DNA from: Hirundichthys speculiger
Lineage: Eukaryota > Chordata > Actinopteri > Beloniformes > Exocoetidae
Reading direction: 5' to 3'
DNA length: 64,000 nt
Assembly: GCA_018398805.1 (NCBI GenBank)
Contig: JAGFBZ010002311.1
Coordinates: 1-64,000 of the forward strand
Shown here: positions 1-14,100 of the stretch, in pieces
Position numbering within the stretch: position 1 is the first letter of the stretch
How the letters are laid out: the number at the start of each line of letters is the position of its first letter
Program-made: the position numbers and the translations under genes
The notes under the pieces: generated by a model
What the model was told of the DNA's origin: nothing
Database searches by the model: none
Seen by the model: the letters and a program-made list of their open reading frames with translations, nothing else

Positions 1-3000
1 ATCCCTCAAATAGAGATAATAACCGGTTTAGGGTTTAAAAAGGCTCCGCACGGGTCCGTGAACCGTAGTGAAACGTGCGAGGGGGTGTTTTGTAAGATAA
101 ATGCAGGCACGTGAGAAAAGGTCTTACCAACTTTTAAGACATGAGGGATTGACGGGTGTGTCTCCCTCCTGTCAATCAATGTCATGGGGTTCTTGTAATT
201 ACTGCTGCAAAAATCACTTAAAAAACTGACAAAATAAAACTGCACATTCATTTTTTTTTCTAAAACAGTTTATTAAATGCTTTCAAGAGATTTGGTCCAT
301 TTGTGTGATCATAAACTTCCAACCAGGGAGGAGGAAAGAGAAAACAAAGTCAAGAGGAAAAAAAACAAAAAAAAACATAAAATAACAAAATCTAAAAAAT
401 ACAGTACAAAAAGAGGCCTTGTTTTTTTTCCACTTCTTACAACCCTGGTTTCTTCACTTAAATTGCTGAAAACAACTGAAATAATGACATTCCTTTAATT
501 TGTTAACCAATTCATGAAGAACGTCTTTCGTGGCTGTGTTGGTGTGTGTCAGTGCTGCAGATCGAGGGACAGGTGAGGCAAAAAGTACAGGTATGTCACT
601 TGAAGATTTGAGGAGCTGAAATTTCATTTCACGGCACAACAATGATGACCAGATACAACTCTGAAACTCGGGTTACACTGAAACAAATGTCACTTTTGCC
701 AGAACATACAGTAGCCTTCAAGTTATGAGGAAACCTGTTTCAATAACTGTCAACATATTATAATATTGCATATTAACACAATGCTTTTTGTCATAGGTGG
801 TTTATGTTGTAGCTTTTAGCATCTACAGAAGAAAAACAAGTTTTTATAAAAAGTCATCACTGAGTATGAGAGAAAAAGTAAGGAAAGTATCAGATGTTGG
901 GATGTGCTGTACATATATAAAAGATAATGAGGGGGCTTCTAGGTAGAAGGTGTTTCTTAGGTAGATCTGCTGAGCTTGTAACCCTTTGAGAAACCGCTTG
1001 TCAGGGATAATGATAATATAAGTTGGACTATTTACCGAGCACTGAAAGAGGATGGCAGAAAATGCTTCAAGTTTGGCATAAATAATTAATCTGAGTTATC
1101 TGCTTACATCACAAACCACATGCAACCAAATGGTTGTGGCTGGTTTGAATGCGTGTCCAGCACAGATCATCAAAGTGCAGGATAAAAAACATACAGCTCA
1201 GGAAAAACAGACCAATGTAATGTTAAATCTTCTCCACGCCTGAAGACTTTATGATAAAATAAGTCAATTTGGTCATTGAAGAGCCAAATAGTGATTTTGG
1301 CACTCAGTTTAGAAAAACATAAGGTTTCCTTTACTGATCAGCTTTACCTTTTCAGAATGTCAGTCACATCTAATCATGTAGTCTGACAAAATAAACACCT
1401 GAAACTGGATCCCAAGTTTTGTTTTAGCAAGTGTTATCTGGTAAACTGTTGCAGCCACGCAACTCCCCAAATATTTTTATAATTTGTATGCCTTCAACGA
1501 CACACCCAGAACATGCAGCTCAGGCACCCGTAGTTTTGTTTTCCCCTCAGTGTATGTCAGTTATATAATTATTCTGGACTTTCTTCAACACCGAAGAGGA
1601 GACTCACCTCAAATGCTTTTCTTTTCTTTTTTTTATTATTTAGCTTTCCTCAAGTGAACTTAAAAAAATTATAGCCATATTCAATATCAATGGAACTTCA
1701 AAATGACCGTTCTCCATGCTCATGTGCATCACTTGGGCTTGTGACTGATATTAGCTTTGTGTGCAAACTGAAATGAATGAGAGCATTTAAGAGTGGGTCA
1801 CTCTCCGACTCTCGACCAACTTTTTTTTTTTTTTTTTTTTTTATACCTTGAAAAACAAACATTTATGACCACAGCACAGTTTTCCACGGCCACAGGAAAA
1901 CAAAACAAAACCAAAAAAAAAAAAAAATACAGGCCACCATCTCTTATCTAAATTACCTTATAAGGATGTCTAAATATTATAATAGGGATCAGGTATTGTA
2001 TATTGTATATAGTAAGTAGGATTATAAAATACGGTTATGTATCATTTCATAGGTGTAGTATATAGAATAAGGCGCTATACAGGAGTATATAGGCCTCTAT
2101 GTATGCTATTGTTTCCAGACTTGTAGTCTGGTGAACCAATTGAAAGACAGTGTACAGACAGAGCTGTGCACTACTGCATACACAGATGCATATTTACCGT
2201 CTATTATATTCATACATGGATACATATATAAAGAGAGCTATACATTGCAATTAACATACATATATCAATAGCATATAGAAGAGAAATAAGAATAGTCAAT
2301 AGATAGCAATCATTATAGTCATATTCATCATAATACTAGTAGTAGTAGTAGTGATACAATCCCTCAAAGATGCTAATATCTGGGCTGTTCCAGACAAGGG
2401 CTAGTTGTCTAATCCGCTGCCAAGTGACCATCAAAACAGATTTGTGATCTGTGCTCTTCTTAGAGTGGCAGTTCATCTAAATCCTGAATATATATATCAA
2501 CTTTTCCTTAGTTTACATTTTGCCCACTGACTGGATTAAGACGGACTGCAGACGATGGAAAGGAAAAGGTAAAATGTTTCTTATGTCTTCCAACATTAAG
2601 TGCAGCTTCTCTGAACTAAGGGAAAAGAAGAGGAAAAAAAAAAAAAAACTCAAGCCGAGTGGCTCATTTCATTTCTGGGTTTCTAGTCAGTGTTGCTTTC
2701 AGTCTAAAACTCATTACATGATCTAATGGAAACCAAACAACTATGTCTGGAACAACCCATACAGAAGGAACATGTCAAAACAAAAAGAACCTTGAAAAGA
2801 AAAAAAAAAAAAAAACACAAACCTCACTATTGTCATCTAGTTCAGCGATACATGTTATATAGCAATACCTCAATAACAAGAAATTCTTCTATGTAATCAA
2901 TACAGGTTTGAGGTTATATATTTATTAAGCTTAACTGCTAAGTTTATCATTTATTTTTAGTAGTATGTATATTATATGTATGTGTATGCATAATATGTGT

Positions 3001-3544
3001 GTATGTGAATAAAGACATCGTGCCTCCATCCATATTAAAGGCTTGACAAGATGGCAATAAATATCCTGCCCGTGTGTGCGCGCGCTCATTTTTGCATGGG
3101 TGTTCATGTAACATGTTCATGTGTTGTTTATAGGCACAAGATGCGGTTCGAATCCTTTCCCTGTCTCAAGTGAGCAGGTTCCCTATAATAAAAAGAATTA
3201 TCTTGGGATCTCCTTCAGCGATCAAAAGCAAAACATTTGGATGTATGAGGAATACACATTTCCATCTTAAGGCTATGGGAGCATGATTGTTTTCCTTTTT
3301 AATGACACGTTGACCTCGGTTAAACTGAAGATGTGTCAGCTTGAACCTTGAACTCATGATTTTTCTCAATTTTTCATATTTAACTAAATATACATTCTTA
3401 TATATATCCTTAATTATCTTTATCAATCGTTTGCTTCACCCTTTTCATCAGCTTTTGAAGTCTTATCAAATTACTAAAAACCCTCTCTTTTTTTGCACTA
3501 CTTAATGTTTCAGTTCAAGTGAGGTCATTATTGTTTTAGAGAGA

Positions 3545-3745
3545 TCAGCAGTCAGAACTCATCTACCCTCGGGACCCTGACTCTCTGCTGCAATCAATTT
3601 AGCTCTCCTGCAACAACTTCACATCTCCATTAGCTGCATGCCAGCACACATTAAAGTCCATAACTGCGAATTATCTTCTTGATTGCTTTGGCAACGACGG
3701 CTCCAAGCCATTAGCCCTGTGCAATTTAGCCGCAGGTCTTCAATA
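3545..3745. promoter_or_regulatory. Candidate conserved non-coding element
   Basis: About 200 bases of balanced composition stand inside AT-rich DNA. They contain several homeodomain-like ATTA/TAAT cores (CCATTAGC occurs twice, near 3628 and 3708) and a GCAATTTAGC block. There is no reading frame of note. This texture resembles vertebrate developmental enhancers, but that is an impression only; no comparison could be run. Confidence 0.25.
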
Positions 3746-4621
3746 TTTTGTTTTGCACAGTGCCTTTTATCCCTCTTTTTTTTTTAAACCTGAGAGGAAC
3801 TGACATTTAAGCACGTGTTGATTCACAAAAACTTGCAACTATTTAAGTCATATGTGAATCTCTGTGTGTGCGTGCGTGTGTGTGTGCTCATCTCAATATA
3901 GGAACAACTGGTATGATTACACAACTAAAGAGGGGGAACTGTACTGTTACATATGTTTTTGAGCATGTAAGTATACTTACATACATTTCAGAACAATAAC
4001 ATTTTAAATCATTAATTTCCTTGTCTGAAGGCCCATGCAGGCGTTACATTCATAATGTTCTACCAATATGGCAGACTATATAACAAGGAAGTGTTACTCC
4101 TCTTAAAAAAAAAAGGTCAGTCAATGTCCATGAAGTTGCATTGACGGTCTTATTTTATTCCTGTAAAGGAAAGAAAGATTTGGTCGTGAGCTTACGGAGG
4201 CGTGTCCACCATGAACCTCTTTTGCCAATGCTCCATAGTTTATTTCAGCTTCGATGGCTGTAGAAAGCACCGAGAACTTGTCGTTTTTGGCACTTTAATA
4301 TTTCAAGTTCATGAGTGCCTATATGTTAATCGTTCGTCACAAAGCAAATTTTGGATAGCGACCAGCGCACCCACCCCAAGCATTGTTACAGTGCTACAAA
4401 GACCTTTTTTTTTTTAAATGGGAAAAGAAAAAAAAAGTTCCTGGTGGACACACATGCTCAGAAGATTGGGGGAATACTAGCAGATTGTGTTAATCAGAGC
4501 AAAACTAGTTACGTGTGGAATTTTTGTTGCAAAATCTGCTTAAGGAAAACCTAAAGGTGCCATATGTAGCAAGATATAAATCAAAACAAAAAAACCCAGA
4601 GTCCTGAATTTTACTTACGAA

Positions 4622-4890
4622 TCTCTTTTGTTAACCGGTGCCACTGACTTGTGTGTTGTGTGTACATGTTTGGGTGCGTACGCATGTTGTCGAGGGAGGG
4701 TCGAAGGATTTTTGTGTCTGCTTTCTCACTGGACTCGATGCTCATGGCCATCATACTGGCAGGATGACGGACCGTTCAGTCGTAGCTGGTGCGGCAGGCC
4801 GATCTGTGTCTCTGCAGCTAAACAGCGATCACCTGCTTTTAGCCAACACAACACTCAGAGATCGTCACCGTCTGACAAATGCCGGCCTCC
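4622..4890 (-). other. Exon-like block downstream of the last recognised zc3h7b exon (cryptic or terminal exon)
   Basis: On the minus strand this block has an acceptor (CTTTCAG before 4890) and a consensus donor (GTAAGT after 4622). Joined in phase 0 to the 5235-5102 exon it adds eleven residues (GGRHLSDGDDL) and then a stop. It shows no resemblance to the C2H2 finger (HCWLCGKN) expected at this point in the family. It may be an alternative terminal or poison exon, or chance. Coding identity is unsupported. Confidence 0.25.
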
Positions 4891-5101
4891 CTGAAAGTAT
4901 ACACAACACATTTTATGAAGAAGGATCTGCAAGTCAAGTATATCTGATTTTTCTGAGAAGCTGTTAAAGAAATCAAAAGGTTTATTTTATTTATCTATTT
5001 TAGCAAGTAGTAACAGTGGAGAGAATTTAATGAGAAATGTTAACATTCAGGCCGCTGAAAGAGTGTCACTGGCTCTAATATGGGCGTTATGACCAACTTA
5101 C

Positions 5102-8100
5102 TAGGCCCTCTGTGTAGTCTGCTGTTATGGTGACCTGCTTGTCATCTGGAGGCGGGGTCACAGCAGAGTTATCTGTCCGCCTGCTCTGATTGGTGAGCTG
5201 CAGCCACAGTTCGTACATCTGTTGCATGTCTCTTACTAAAGAGAAATGAGGTAAGATTACAACAGAAAAGTCACAATTTCAATAACCCTGTAGAGGGTTC
5301 ATTTAGGCCGTTGTCATAAAGGCAACAAACCAAAAAGAAACCACTAAGAACCCTAAACGTCTTCACAGGACCTGTATATAACTTAACAACAGTTGCTATA
5401 AAAAGGCACAGGCCTGCAAAGATCAGCAGAACACATCTGACCGAAAGGGGAGGCTTTGCTGTCTAAAAAGAGCATTTGACCAACAAGAGAGTTTCTGCAC
5501 TAAACATAAAAGAAAAGACCATGTTTTTAGCTCAAGACTGCACTGCTCAAGACAGATGATTCAAGATACAGTTGCTGGCCACAGTAACAGAATACATATG
5601 ATGGAATTATAGAAATAAATTGTAAAAAATACAAAGAACAAGAATAGGGCGGGAAGGAAGGAAGGAAGGAATGGCAACAGTTTCCCTGTTAACCTTCTTA
5701 CCACTAAAACAAGTACTGGCTGATAATGTTTGGTGTCCAATTCTTCTAATTTAGCAAAAAAGCAAATCCACTGAAGAATGACCGAAAATTAATATCACAT
5801 TTGGGAAAAGTCCAAGTCTAAGCTGATAACCGAATTCCATCCAATCCAGTCTGTCAAATGCAAGAATTTTGCATACAGTATTGGTGACAAATTTTTGCAA
5901 GTTGACCGTTACAGGAAATACAATCAGAAAGTTACTTCCGCTCAAGAGTCCAACATTTGCTTCAGAGGTAAAGGCCACAATTCTTTTTTCATTCAAAAAA
6001 AAATACTTGTTTTTGCTCTACAGTCATGGAAAAAATTATTAGACCACCATTTTTTCTTCACTTTCTTGTTCATTTTAATACCTGGTACCACTAAACGTCA
6101 TCATGTGACTAAACACAGAAAGAAAACACTGAATGCATAAAAGCAGTGTTTTTGGCAGTACAACGCCATAGCTATTGATGTAAATACTTAAGTGATTTAG
6201 GTTATAATCAAGAAAACCTGGAAAATGGTAAGATATCAGCTCTTAATAAAACTCTTATGAGCAATCTTTGTGGTTATCGTTATGTTTGTCAACAAATGTA
6301 CCTTTAGTTGTACCAGGCATTAAAATGAACAAGAAACTGAAGAAAACAGGGGTGGTCTAATAATTTTTTCCATGACTGTATACATGTTTGTACTGATGGT
6401 CATCCATGTCAACTTTATCTTTCTGCACTGCTCAATTCAAGATCAAAGGCCTATTTGTCCAATTATTTTTAAGAACATTATCATTTTACACTCTAAAACA
6501 TTTTCTAAAAATACGAGCAATAATAGAAAGATTCAATCGACATTAAAATACACAAAAACACGTCATAGACCATATTTACAAATCCACGCTTGTCCTGGGA
6601 CGAACTGTGCACTTACAGTTGTTGTTCTTCATGTATGTCCAGACGTCCCTCTCCTCAAGACTGTGAGCAAAGGAGCAGTTCCCAATATAGTGGCACTTCT
6701 TCTGCTTCATCACATGGACACACATCTGCTTGAGACATGTCATGTGTGAGCTGTTAGAACACCACTCAGCTGGATTTGACATATGAGGAAGCAAATGCAG
6801 ATCATGGCGGCAGACAACTCACGTCATATTGCTGTGGATAAGAGCGGGAAAAAGGGAGAGGCCGAACAACGACCCACTTCTTCTTCTCGAATGATTTCAC
6901 AAGCAGGACCCTGCGCTCCTTTGTCCAACTGAAGAAACACAAATCAAAGACAATTATACACAAATTACAAAGCAGACGAGCCTGACAGATTACTTGTGCT
7001 CATAACTAAAACAAAGATGGTGTTTGTGCGGGCGTGAGCCACACCGTACCTGTGCCGAGCCTTGGCAGTGCAGTACTTGAGGTTCTTATCAGGCTCGTTT
7101 ACCTGACCTTCTCTCCAGCACTGACCACAGACGAACTTCATTTTCAGGTTGAGGGGGCGCCCCCTACCACCTCCTGCTCCCAGTCCTCCTACCCCAACAC
7201 CTACTGGACTCACACCACCTGCCCCCAGGCCATCTCCACTCGGTCCACCAACACCGACCCCAATTCCTCCGAGGCCTCCAGTAGGTACACTGCTGCTCGG
7301 ATGGGGTATGTGGATAGGCTGAAATACACAGGTTGCAGATTACATTTAGAGATGATGCATGCATTTCCACGACTCGCGCTTCAAGATCATGCATTCAATT
7401 CCTAGCAAAAAAATCTCACGTGGATTTTCCCCTTAGGTGGAACAAGTGTGATTCAGGTTTACGCGTGAATATTTTCAACTTTCTCAAGTATGACAAAAGA
7501 AAGTTTCAGAAGACAGAAGGACAGGAGAGAGAACACCATTTCACCGATGTTGCATCCCTGCTTTCAATAACTACATCTACTCTGGTTACTGGAAAAAAAA
7601 ATCCAAGTACTCTTTTCAGTTTTACCTTTTGCTGCTTCTGTGCATTCTGCTCCAGCCTTTGCCAGTGTCTTTTGGACTCCTGCACCATCTCTTCATGGGT
7701 GATACCTGGAAAAGAGAGAGAAAAAAAGAGAGTGAGGAAAAAAAAAATCACAGCCAACTTAAACTTACTAAAAACATGTTTACATCCATATTTCCATACT
7801 GTCATCATAAGAGACATTACTTAATATCAAACATGGTGCAGGTCTAAAACAAATGAGAGTTCATAATGATTAAATAACACCAAAATATGTACAACAACTG
7901 GAAACATCATTGTGTTTTCCCCACCAGTGTCCTGCTGCAGAACCCAACATTTGAGCTCGATGACAGAGTGAGCGAACGAGCAGCTGTCCTCACGCTGGCA
8001 GCCGTAGCGCACCTCGTGGCGGCAAACGTCAAACTGGCAGAGTGGGTGTAGCGGTCGGATCTTACTGTAACGTACGTTGGCTGACCTCACCACATGGACC

Positions 8101-11100
8101 AGGCACCTGTTAAGGTATGGGAAAACACGCTTTTTACATTTTTGCAGGTCTCAATGGAGCAGTCCTTTGAAAAAGAGCAATCAAATTCAGTTTTATTTAA
8201 ATTTTTGAGACAAAGTTTCTCGACATTATTAGTCAACCCAAATAAACTGATCTTTAAAGCAACATACATCTAAATGAAACCGCAGAACACCTATGACACT
8301 CACTTATTATCATCGAATGGGTGTCTTGCTGTGAGGTTTGAGCAGACTGCTAAGTTTTCTTTACTGCGTTTGCTGATGATGCGAGGCTTACTGTCAAAAC
8401 ATTCCTATGGAAAAAAAATACAGATCAGACTTTCATTTTTAAATTGAATTTCTGGGAGAGACATAAATGTAAAAGGACTGTTGTCTCACCTCACAGAGGA
8501 ACATGAACATGCCCATGTGGAGCTGCAGCAACCTGGTGACGCTAAGCGCCCGTCTCTCTGTGCTGCCCAGTGGATCAAACAACAGTTCTCGGCTCAGTGC
8601 ACCCTTCCTCTCCTGCGTCCACACGTCGATCTCCTCCTGGCAGTAAGCGAATGTACAGTTTTCCCCGTACTGGCACTCCTGACGCTCCTGTACTTCTGTT
8701 GGACCCACAGAGAGAGATGACGTTAAATAGGAACCTAAAATCTGACTGTCACTGCATCTAGCTTGTTGCAATTTCTCCAATTTAAAACATGCATTTATAT
8801 CCAAAAATGTCAATGCACCTTTACAGAGTACGAACGCCCCCAGAAAGTTGTTCCGTGCAGGTCTCGGACGAATCCTCTTCCACGTGGGGTCATCTGTGTG
8901 TTTGAGACGACACAGCAGCACATCTCTCTTACAGCGGTGTGCCGCCTCTGGCTGATATTTGTAGTCCATCACTCGTGGACCTGCAAACAGGGAGAAAATG
9001 TTAGGTAAGTGATTCATTAGGGCTTTTTTTTATTGTTACTGAGGACCAACTGTAGCAAGTACTGGATGACTGGGGGAGCACGACAGTTCATGTCTCAAAA
9101 ACAAAACTTTTGGTGTCACTAATCATTCTCAGCTGGGTGCGGTCTACGCTACATGTAAAACGCCAGTCTGACAACAGCAGATGCTAAATTGACAGCGATG
9201 TTAGCTGTAGGACCCGTCCTCGTATTCAGTCCTCCTCATGTGAAGACCACTGAGTCTATGTGCATGAGCTCATTGTGCAGGGCTGCTGACAAGGTCAGAA
9301 CAGCCCCACTGCCTCAGATCCGACCGCTTTATTTGGTCTCACTACCCTTTTAAACTACGTTCATTCAGTCCATTCCTATCATTTACACATAAAGACTGGT
9401 ATGCCAAACAAAGGCCATAAGGTCTTTGGTCATTACAATCCACTCCACCCACAGATATCTCCTCTGAATAGTTATGAACATGCCAGTCAGCAGCTCATAA
9501 AACTGGCCTCCCTATCTGCTACTGGCTCTCACCGAGACGTGGATCCAAACTGATAACACCACTGCCCTTGGCTGTCCTCTCCATTTATCTCAGTCTCCCA
9601 GACCTCCTTGAATATCCAAGTTTTATGGCGGCTGCTCAAGTTACCGTCTTTTGAGATAGTTATTTACAAGACAGTCGGGCAGCCTCGTGGATGAACATTA
9701 GGTTCCATTTCAGAAACAACCTCTTCAACTCATCTTAGGTGACATTAAGATACACCAACATTTTCAGGTCTCTGGGCATTGTCAAGGGTAAGCAAACATT
9801 CACCTTTTCCCTAGGGTGAGGGTTGCCCACCATCACGCCTCCTGCTGCTTGTTAAGGCACCTTCAGAAAATCACCCATGTTTTCACTGCAAGTTGCCTCC
9901 ACTTTTAACTCATCTCAACTTATTTCCTCCGTAGAAGGTAATGATGTCCATCTTCAAAACACTAGACAACCCTCCACTTCCTCCAGGTACAAACCTCTTT
10001 GCTATTACCGTCTCTGTAAAGAAATTAGAAGTCAGTTGTCAATTCAACCAGTCTCCTTTGTTTAAATGGTATACAACTTTCCCACCCTGCTCTTCAAGAG
10101 GGCAACCTCATGCCAAACATTTAGCAGCGCTACAGCAGGTCCTCAACCTCTCCAGTCAACTCCACGTGGTTTATATTATTCATCGCTCTTACTGAGAGCA
10201 AGATTAAAGCTACTGACAGCAGCCTTGGCACTAGTCATGATAAATGTGTGCTGGATTCAGTTCCCATCAACCACCTTTGCCAAAACTCTGCAACTACTGT
10301 ACCAGCATTGGCAATGAAGACGAAATGCATCACTGAGAGTCACTGACCCAGTTATGCAAGTTCCATTTCTGTGAAAGGTTAATGTCAAAATGATTTTCAA
10401 AGAGATCTCTGACTTCCTAGTGCAGAACAACCAACTCGATCCACATCAGTCTGACTTTAAAAGGCGCCACTATTAATGCCAGACTGATCTATATCCAGGA
10501 AATTGTTCAGTAATAGGACGCCTGAGCAATGTCCTTGATTCAAATCTGTCTGTCTTTAAGAGTAGCCACTGAGATGACTCACATATCTGTAACAGAGGCC
10601 CTAAAGGTAAGTTGAGCTGCAGCACAGTCCCTAATTCACATCTTAGTAAATCTCTACAAATTTTCACATGGCAAACCATGGCATCTTACCCTCTATGTAA
10701 GATGCCATAGTCATGGACATTTTAGATACAGAACACATGGTATGAGTAGTAGGTCACTGGGCCTTCTTTAATGCAGATGCCTTTTGAACAAGATGCTCCA
10801 AGGTTTTATACTGGGACCCCCACCACTTTGCATTATACCCCACCTCTGTAGGCTTGGTCATCAGCTCACATGGTTTCTTGTATCACTGCTATACGATACC
10901 CACTCTGAGTCATATAATTTGACGCCGCTCTAAGCACCAATCGCAGGTTATCTCTATGACAAACACAGATGTAGAAACACCATCTTCAAAAAACCTCTCC
11001 AAGACTGATTATTTGGCCATTCCAGACAGTAGCTCATTCAACACAACATGAACATAAAAATGACTTTTACAGCCAGCCTCTAAACAAAGGTTTTAGTAAA

Positions 11101-14100
11101 CCCGGGTGTCACGATCAACAATCCATTGTCCTTGTGTAACCATGATGTACACTTCTGCCATATCACTTTGCACCTCACAATATTTAAAGAGAAAAAAAAT
11201 AAAATAAAAGATCTGGTGTAATCTGGGTCAGTATGCCACTCAACTCCTAATACTGGCAATTGTTATTTCTCATCTCCTCTACTGCAATGCTCTTCTAGCA
11301 GCTAACAAATAACACCCTGCAAAAGCCTTAAAAATGACCTGGAACACAACAGCATCTCTTGACCTTCCAACCAGGGCGCCCATCAGTTCTCTACACACTG
11401 AGTATTACTGGCTACCCATGGCTGAACAAATAAAATCAGCTATTCAACCTTAGTTATACAGGTTCATCCTTCAGCTAGTAATGCCATCATTATCCACAAG
11501 ACAGTCTCAATCCAGCCTATTTCCAGTGGTATCAGAACAAGAGTGTCCCCTTTCTACCTTCAAGGAATTTTTAAAAATGCATCTCTTTCCAAAATCAACT
11601 CCTCTCCTAATGCACCTTACCTGCTCTGTCCGTACTGTCATTTTAATAAGTTTAAAACTATATTGATGTACCACAGTTTCTTACTGGACTGAAGGTTACA
11701 TGTCATTCCTCGTGTTTGGGACAAAATTGCCTTCTAAATGACTACATTTTGTGTAAATGTAACTTTATCCAACCTATTCGGCTGTAACAGGCGTGACAAG
11801 CCTGCCGAAACTCGTGTGTGGCTGCCAGAGGATTCCTGGAAAGCAGAGAGAGGTTGGTTCCTGCCGGTCCATTCTGGATAAGAGATTACAAATAAAGAAC
11901 ACTATTAACGTTCATAACCACATATGTATTTCAATGCGTTAGAATACACAGATAATTATTCAATAATATTAATTCAATTATTTTACTGAATCAGACACAG
12001 AAAATGATAAAGGCAGTACTTTAAAGTGTGTTATACTCACTGCATGTGAAGTACTGTGGTTGCGAATTCCAGGGATGAAGCTGTGAGACACTCGTCCCCC
12101 TAAAGACGACGGGTGAAAGAAACTGATGTCAGACGCCATATTGCAGTGCTGTTGACTTGCGCACTCTGCTGCACATTTGAGATTAATGGCAACTTTCTAA
12201 GACCAGTGCTCTGGCAGCGGATACTCAAAGACACTGCAGCAAACTACTGCAGTAACTTCACTCATGCGTCTGTCTGTGATGTTGTTGGTTATGTGGCTTC
12301 GCCCTGCTACAGAAAGACAGAAGTCAAAATGGACCTGTAGTGGAGTGAAGCTAAATCTTATGAATAATTGATATTGTCTAGTGCAGCTACTGTCTGAGCT
12401 ATTCACAAATGCTTCTTTGCTCTTTATTGTTTTTGTGCTTTTTCCTCTTTGTGATGAAATCTTGTGAGAACGTCCCCTTCCTGGTTCAAGCTAATAGGTG
12501 ATTCCTGTTCCAACATCAAACCAAAAACATATGTCCGCCATTTGCACTGTAACCTCCGCCGCAACCTGATGAGCACCTCCTCCCTACTGCAACCATGCGT
12601 CGGGCCGAAGTGGACTGCATGAAATCTTAATGGTCCACTTAGCAGAATTGCTTCTATGCATTTCCAGCAACAATGCCTTTTTTGCCATTTTTTTTATACT
12701 AAAGAGACAGATTGCTGTTCAGTCAGCAAGAGTTACAAATGGAGCGTATACAATAATTTAAAGATGCACATTGTTTGGTTTACTTTAAAAATGTTATTTT
12801 CTATTATTTCTAATGACTGGAGATAGAAATTCTGTCTGAACAAATGCTGGCAATCATGCACACCATAAATGTATCTTTCCATGAAAAGAAAGAAAATGAT
12901 AACATCTAACTTTCACCCTGTGCTTACCAGGGAGAGTGTACTCAGACAATGAGTCAAGCCCGCCAGTGACGACTCCATTCCCTTCTCCATCTGTGCTGCC
13001 AGCGGAAAAGTTTCCCAGTGCGTCCTGCGCCTGGGTGGAACCTTGGTCGCACAGTGGCGAGTATGGTTCCAGAGGGGGTATGTCACTTATGGAAGAGCTG
13101 AAGAAGGCTGAGGGAAGCTGGGATGATGGGGCTGGAAGGCTGGGTGAGTAAGGAGGCCGGAGGGCGACAGCTGTGTTGGGAAGGTTGGTGGGGATAGCAC
13201 CCTGAACTGGACTCTAGATGAGGAGACAGAAGATGAAATAAGTAAAAAAATAAATTACCAAAGTTGTTGAGTAAAATGACCCACAGTCATTAATTAATTT
13301 TTAATCCATCTGTATCCTTCACTGACCTCGCTGACTTTTTTGGGCATACATTCCAAAAGGCTGTCCAGCTCGTCCTTAATAATACTGCTGCTGCATTCGT
13401 CCATGTGCTCAGACACTGGGACAGAGTACGGCATGGGGGGCAAAGCCTGGCTGGGGCTCTCTGACAGGTCCGAGCATGAGGTTACCACAGGGGTTGCCGG
13501 GTCGTCGCTTACTGGGATGGGCGTGGCCAAAGGAGCAGGAATGCACTGCGCGCTGGACAGGTCAGCTGAGGTGAGAGAATGAGTTAATGGAGGAAAGCAT
13601 GTGGGAATGAGAATAGAAGAAGAAATATTCAAGGTCTGCGGGTATTTCATACTTGGACCTATTTCACCCAGAGACTCCAACCCATTTGAGGACATCTTAA
13701 AGAGAGAGAGGGGGTGTCAAATAAATCAAAAAATAAATAAATAAACATAAGCTCTTATTTAAACACCACCTTGTATTACAGGGTTTTTAATCAGACAGCA
13801 CCACCTACTTCTCCAGTGGGTGCAGAAGTTTCTCCGTGAGTCTCCCCTTCTGTGGATGCTGACTCTGTCTGTGGGCTCACATAGGCTTTGCGCACCTTCA
13901 GGCCCAGTTTGTTAGCCAGGTCCTGAGCGAGTTCACTAACCTGCCTGTCCTGCAAGATCAGATGCAAAAAAAAACACATAATGAGACGTATCCTAGGTTG
14001 TATTAATTATCAGGTAACTGACAATGATACAATCAATGCAGTCCATAAAGTTTCAAAATACAATTATTAAGACAATGTATCTAAATGTATTTTTGTACCC

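Larger units (their letters stand above)
1..5101. other. AT-rich non-coding DNA, probably zc3h7b intron or 3' flank
   Basis: No exon of a recognised family was found on either strand. The stretch holds long A/T runs (for example 1821-1842, 1912-1927 and 2797-2815), a short (AGT)n tract at 2336-2352, and a (TG)n tract near 3863-3887. The unusually ordered block 3545-3745 is listed separately, as is the exon-like block at 4622-4890. Because the zc3h7b C-terminus is missing, this may be a large intron leading to exons left of base 1. Confidence 0.5.

Noticed and set aside
6..251. Minus-strand open frame with exon-like borders (acceptor near 205, donor after 128)
   Set aside because: Only about 77 bases between the splice-like sites, no recognised family, and such a short open stretch is expected by chance. 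It might belong to a gene left of the window.
4638..4967. 109-codon plus-strand open frame
   Set aside because: No domain or homologue recognised, and it overlaps the exon-like block on the other strand; composition looks like intronic DNA.
5895..6140. Plus-strand frame sharing KKLLDHHFFFTFLFILIPG with a frame at 62.3 kb
   Set aside because: The shared peptide comes from the inverted terminal repeat of the two MITE copies, not from a protein family.
12113..12340. Open frames inside the zc3h7b intron 12100-12927
   Set aside because: They lie between two phase-consistent exons and match nothing; treated as intron.
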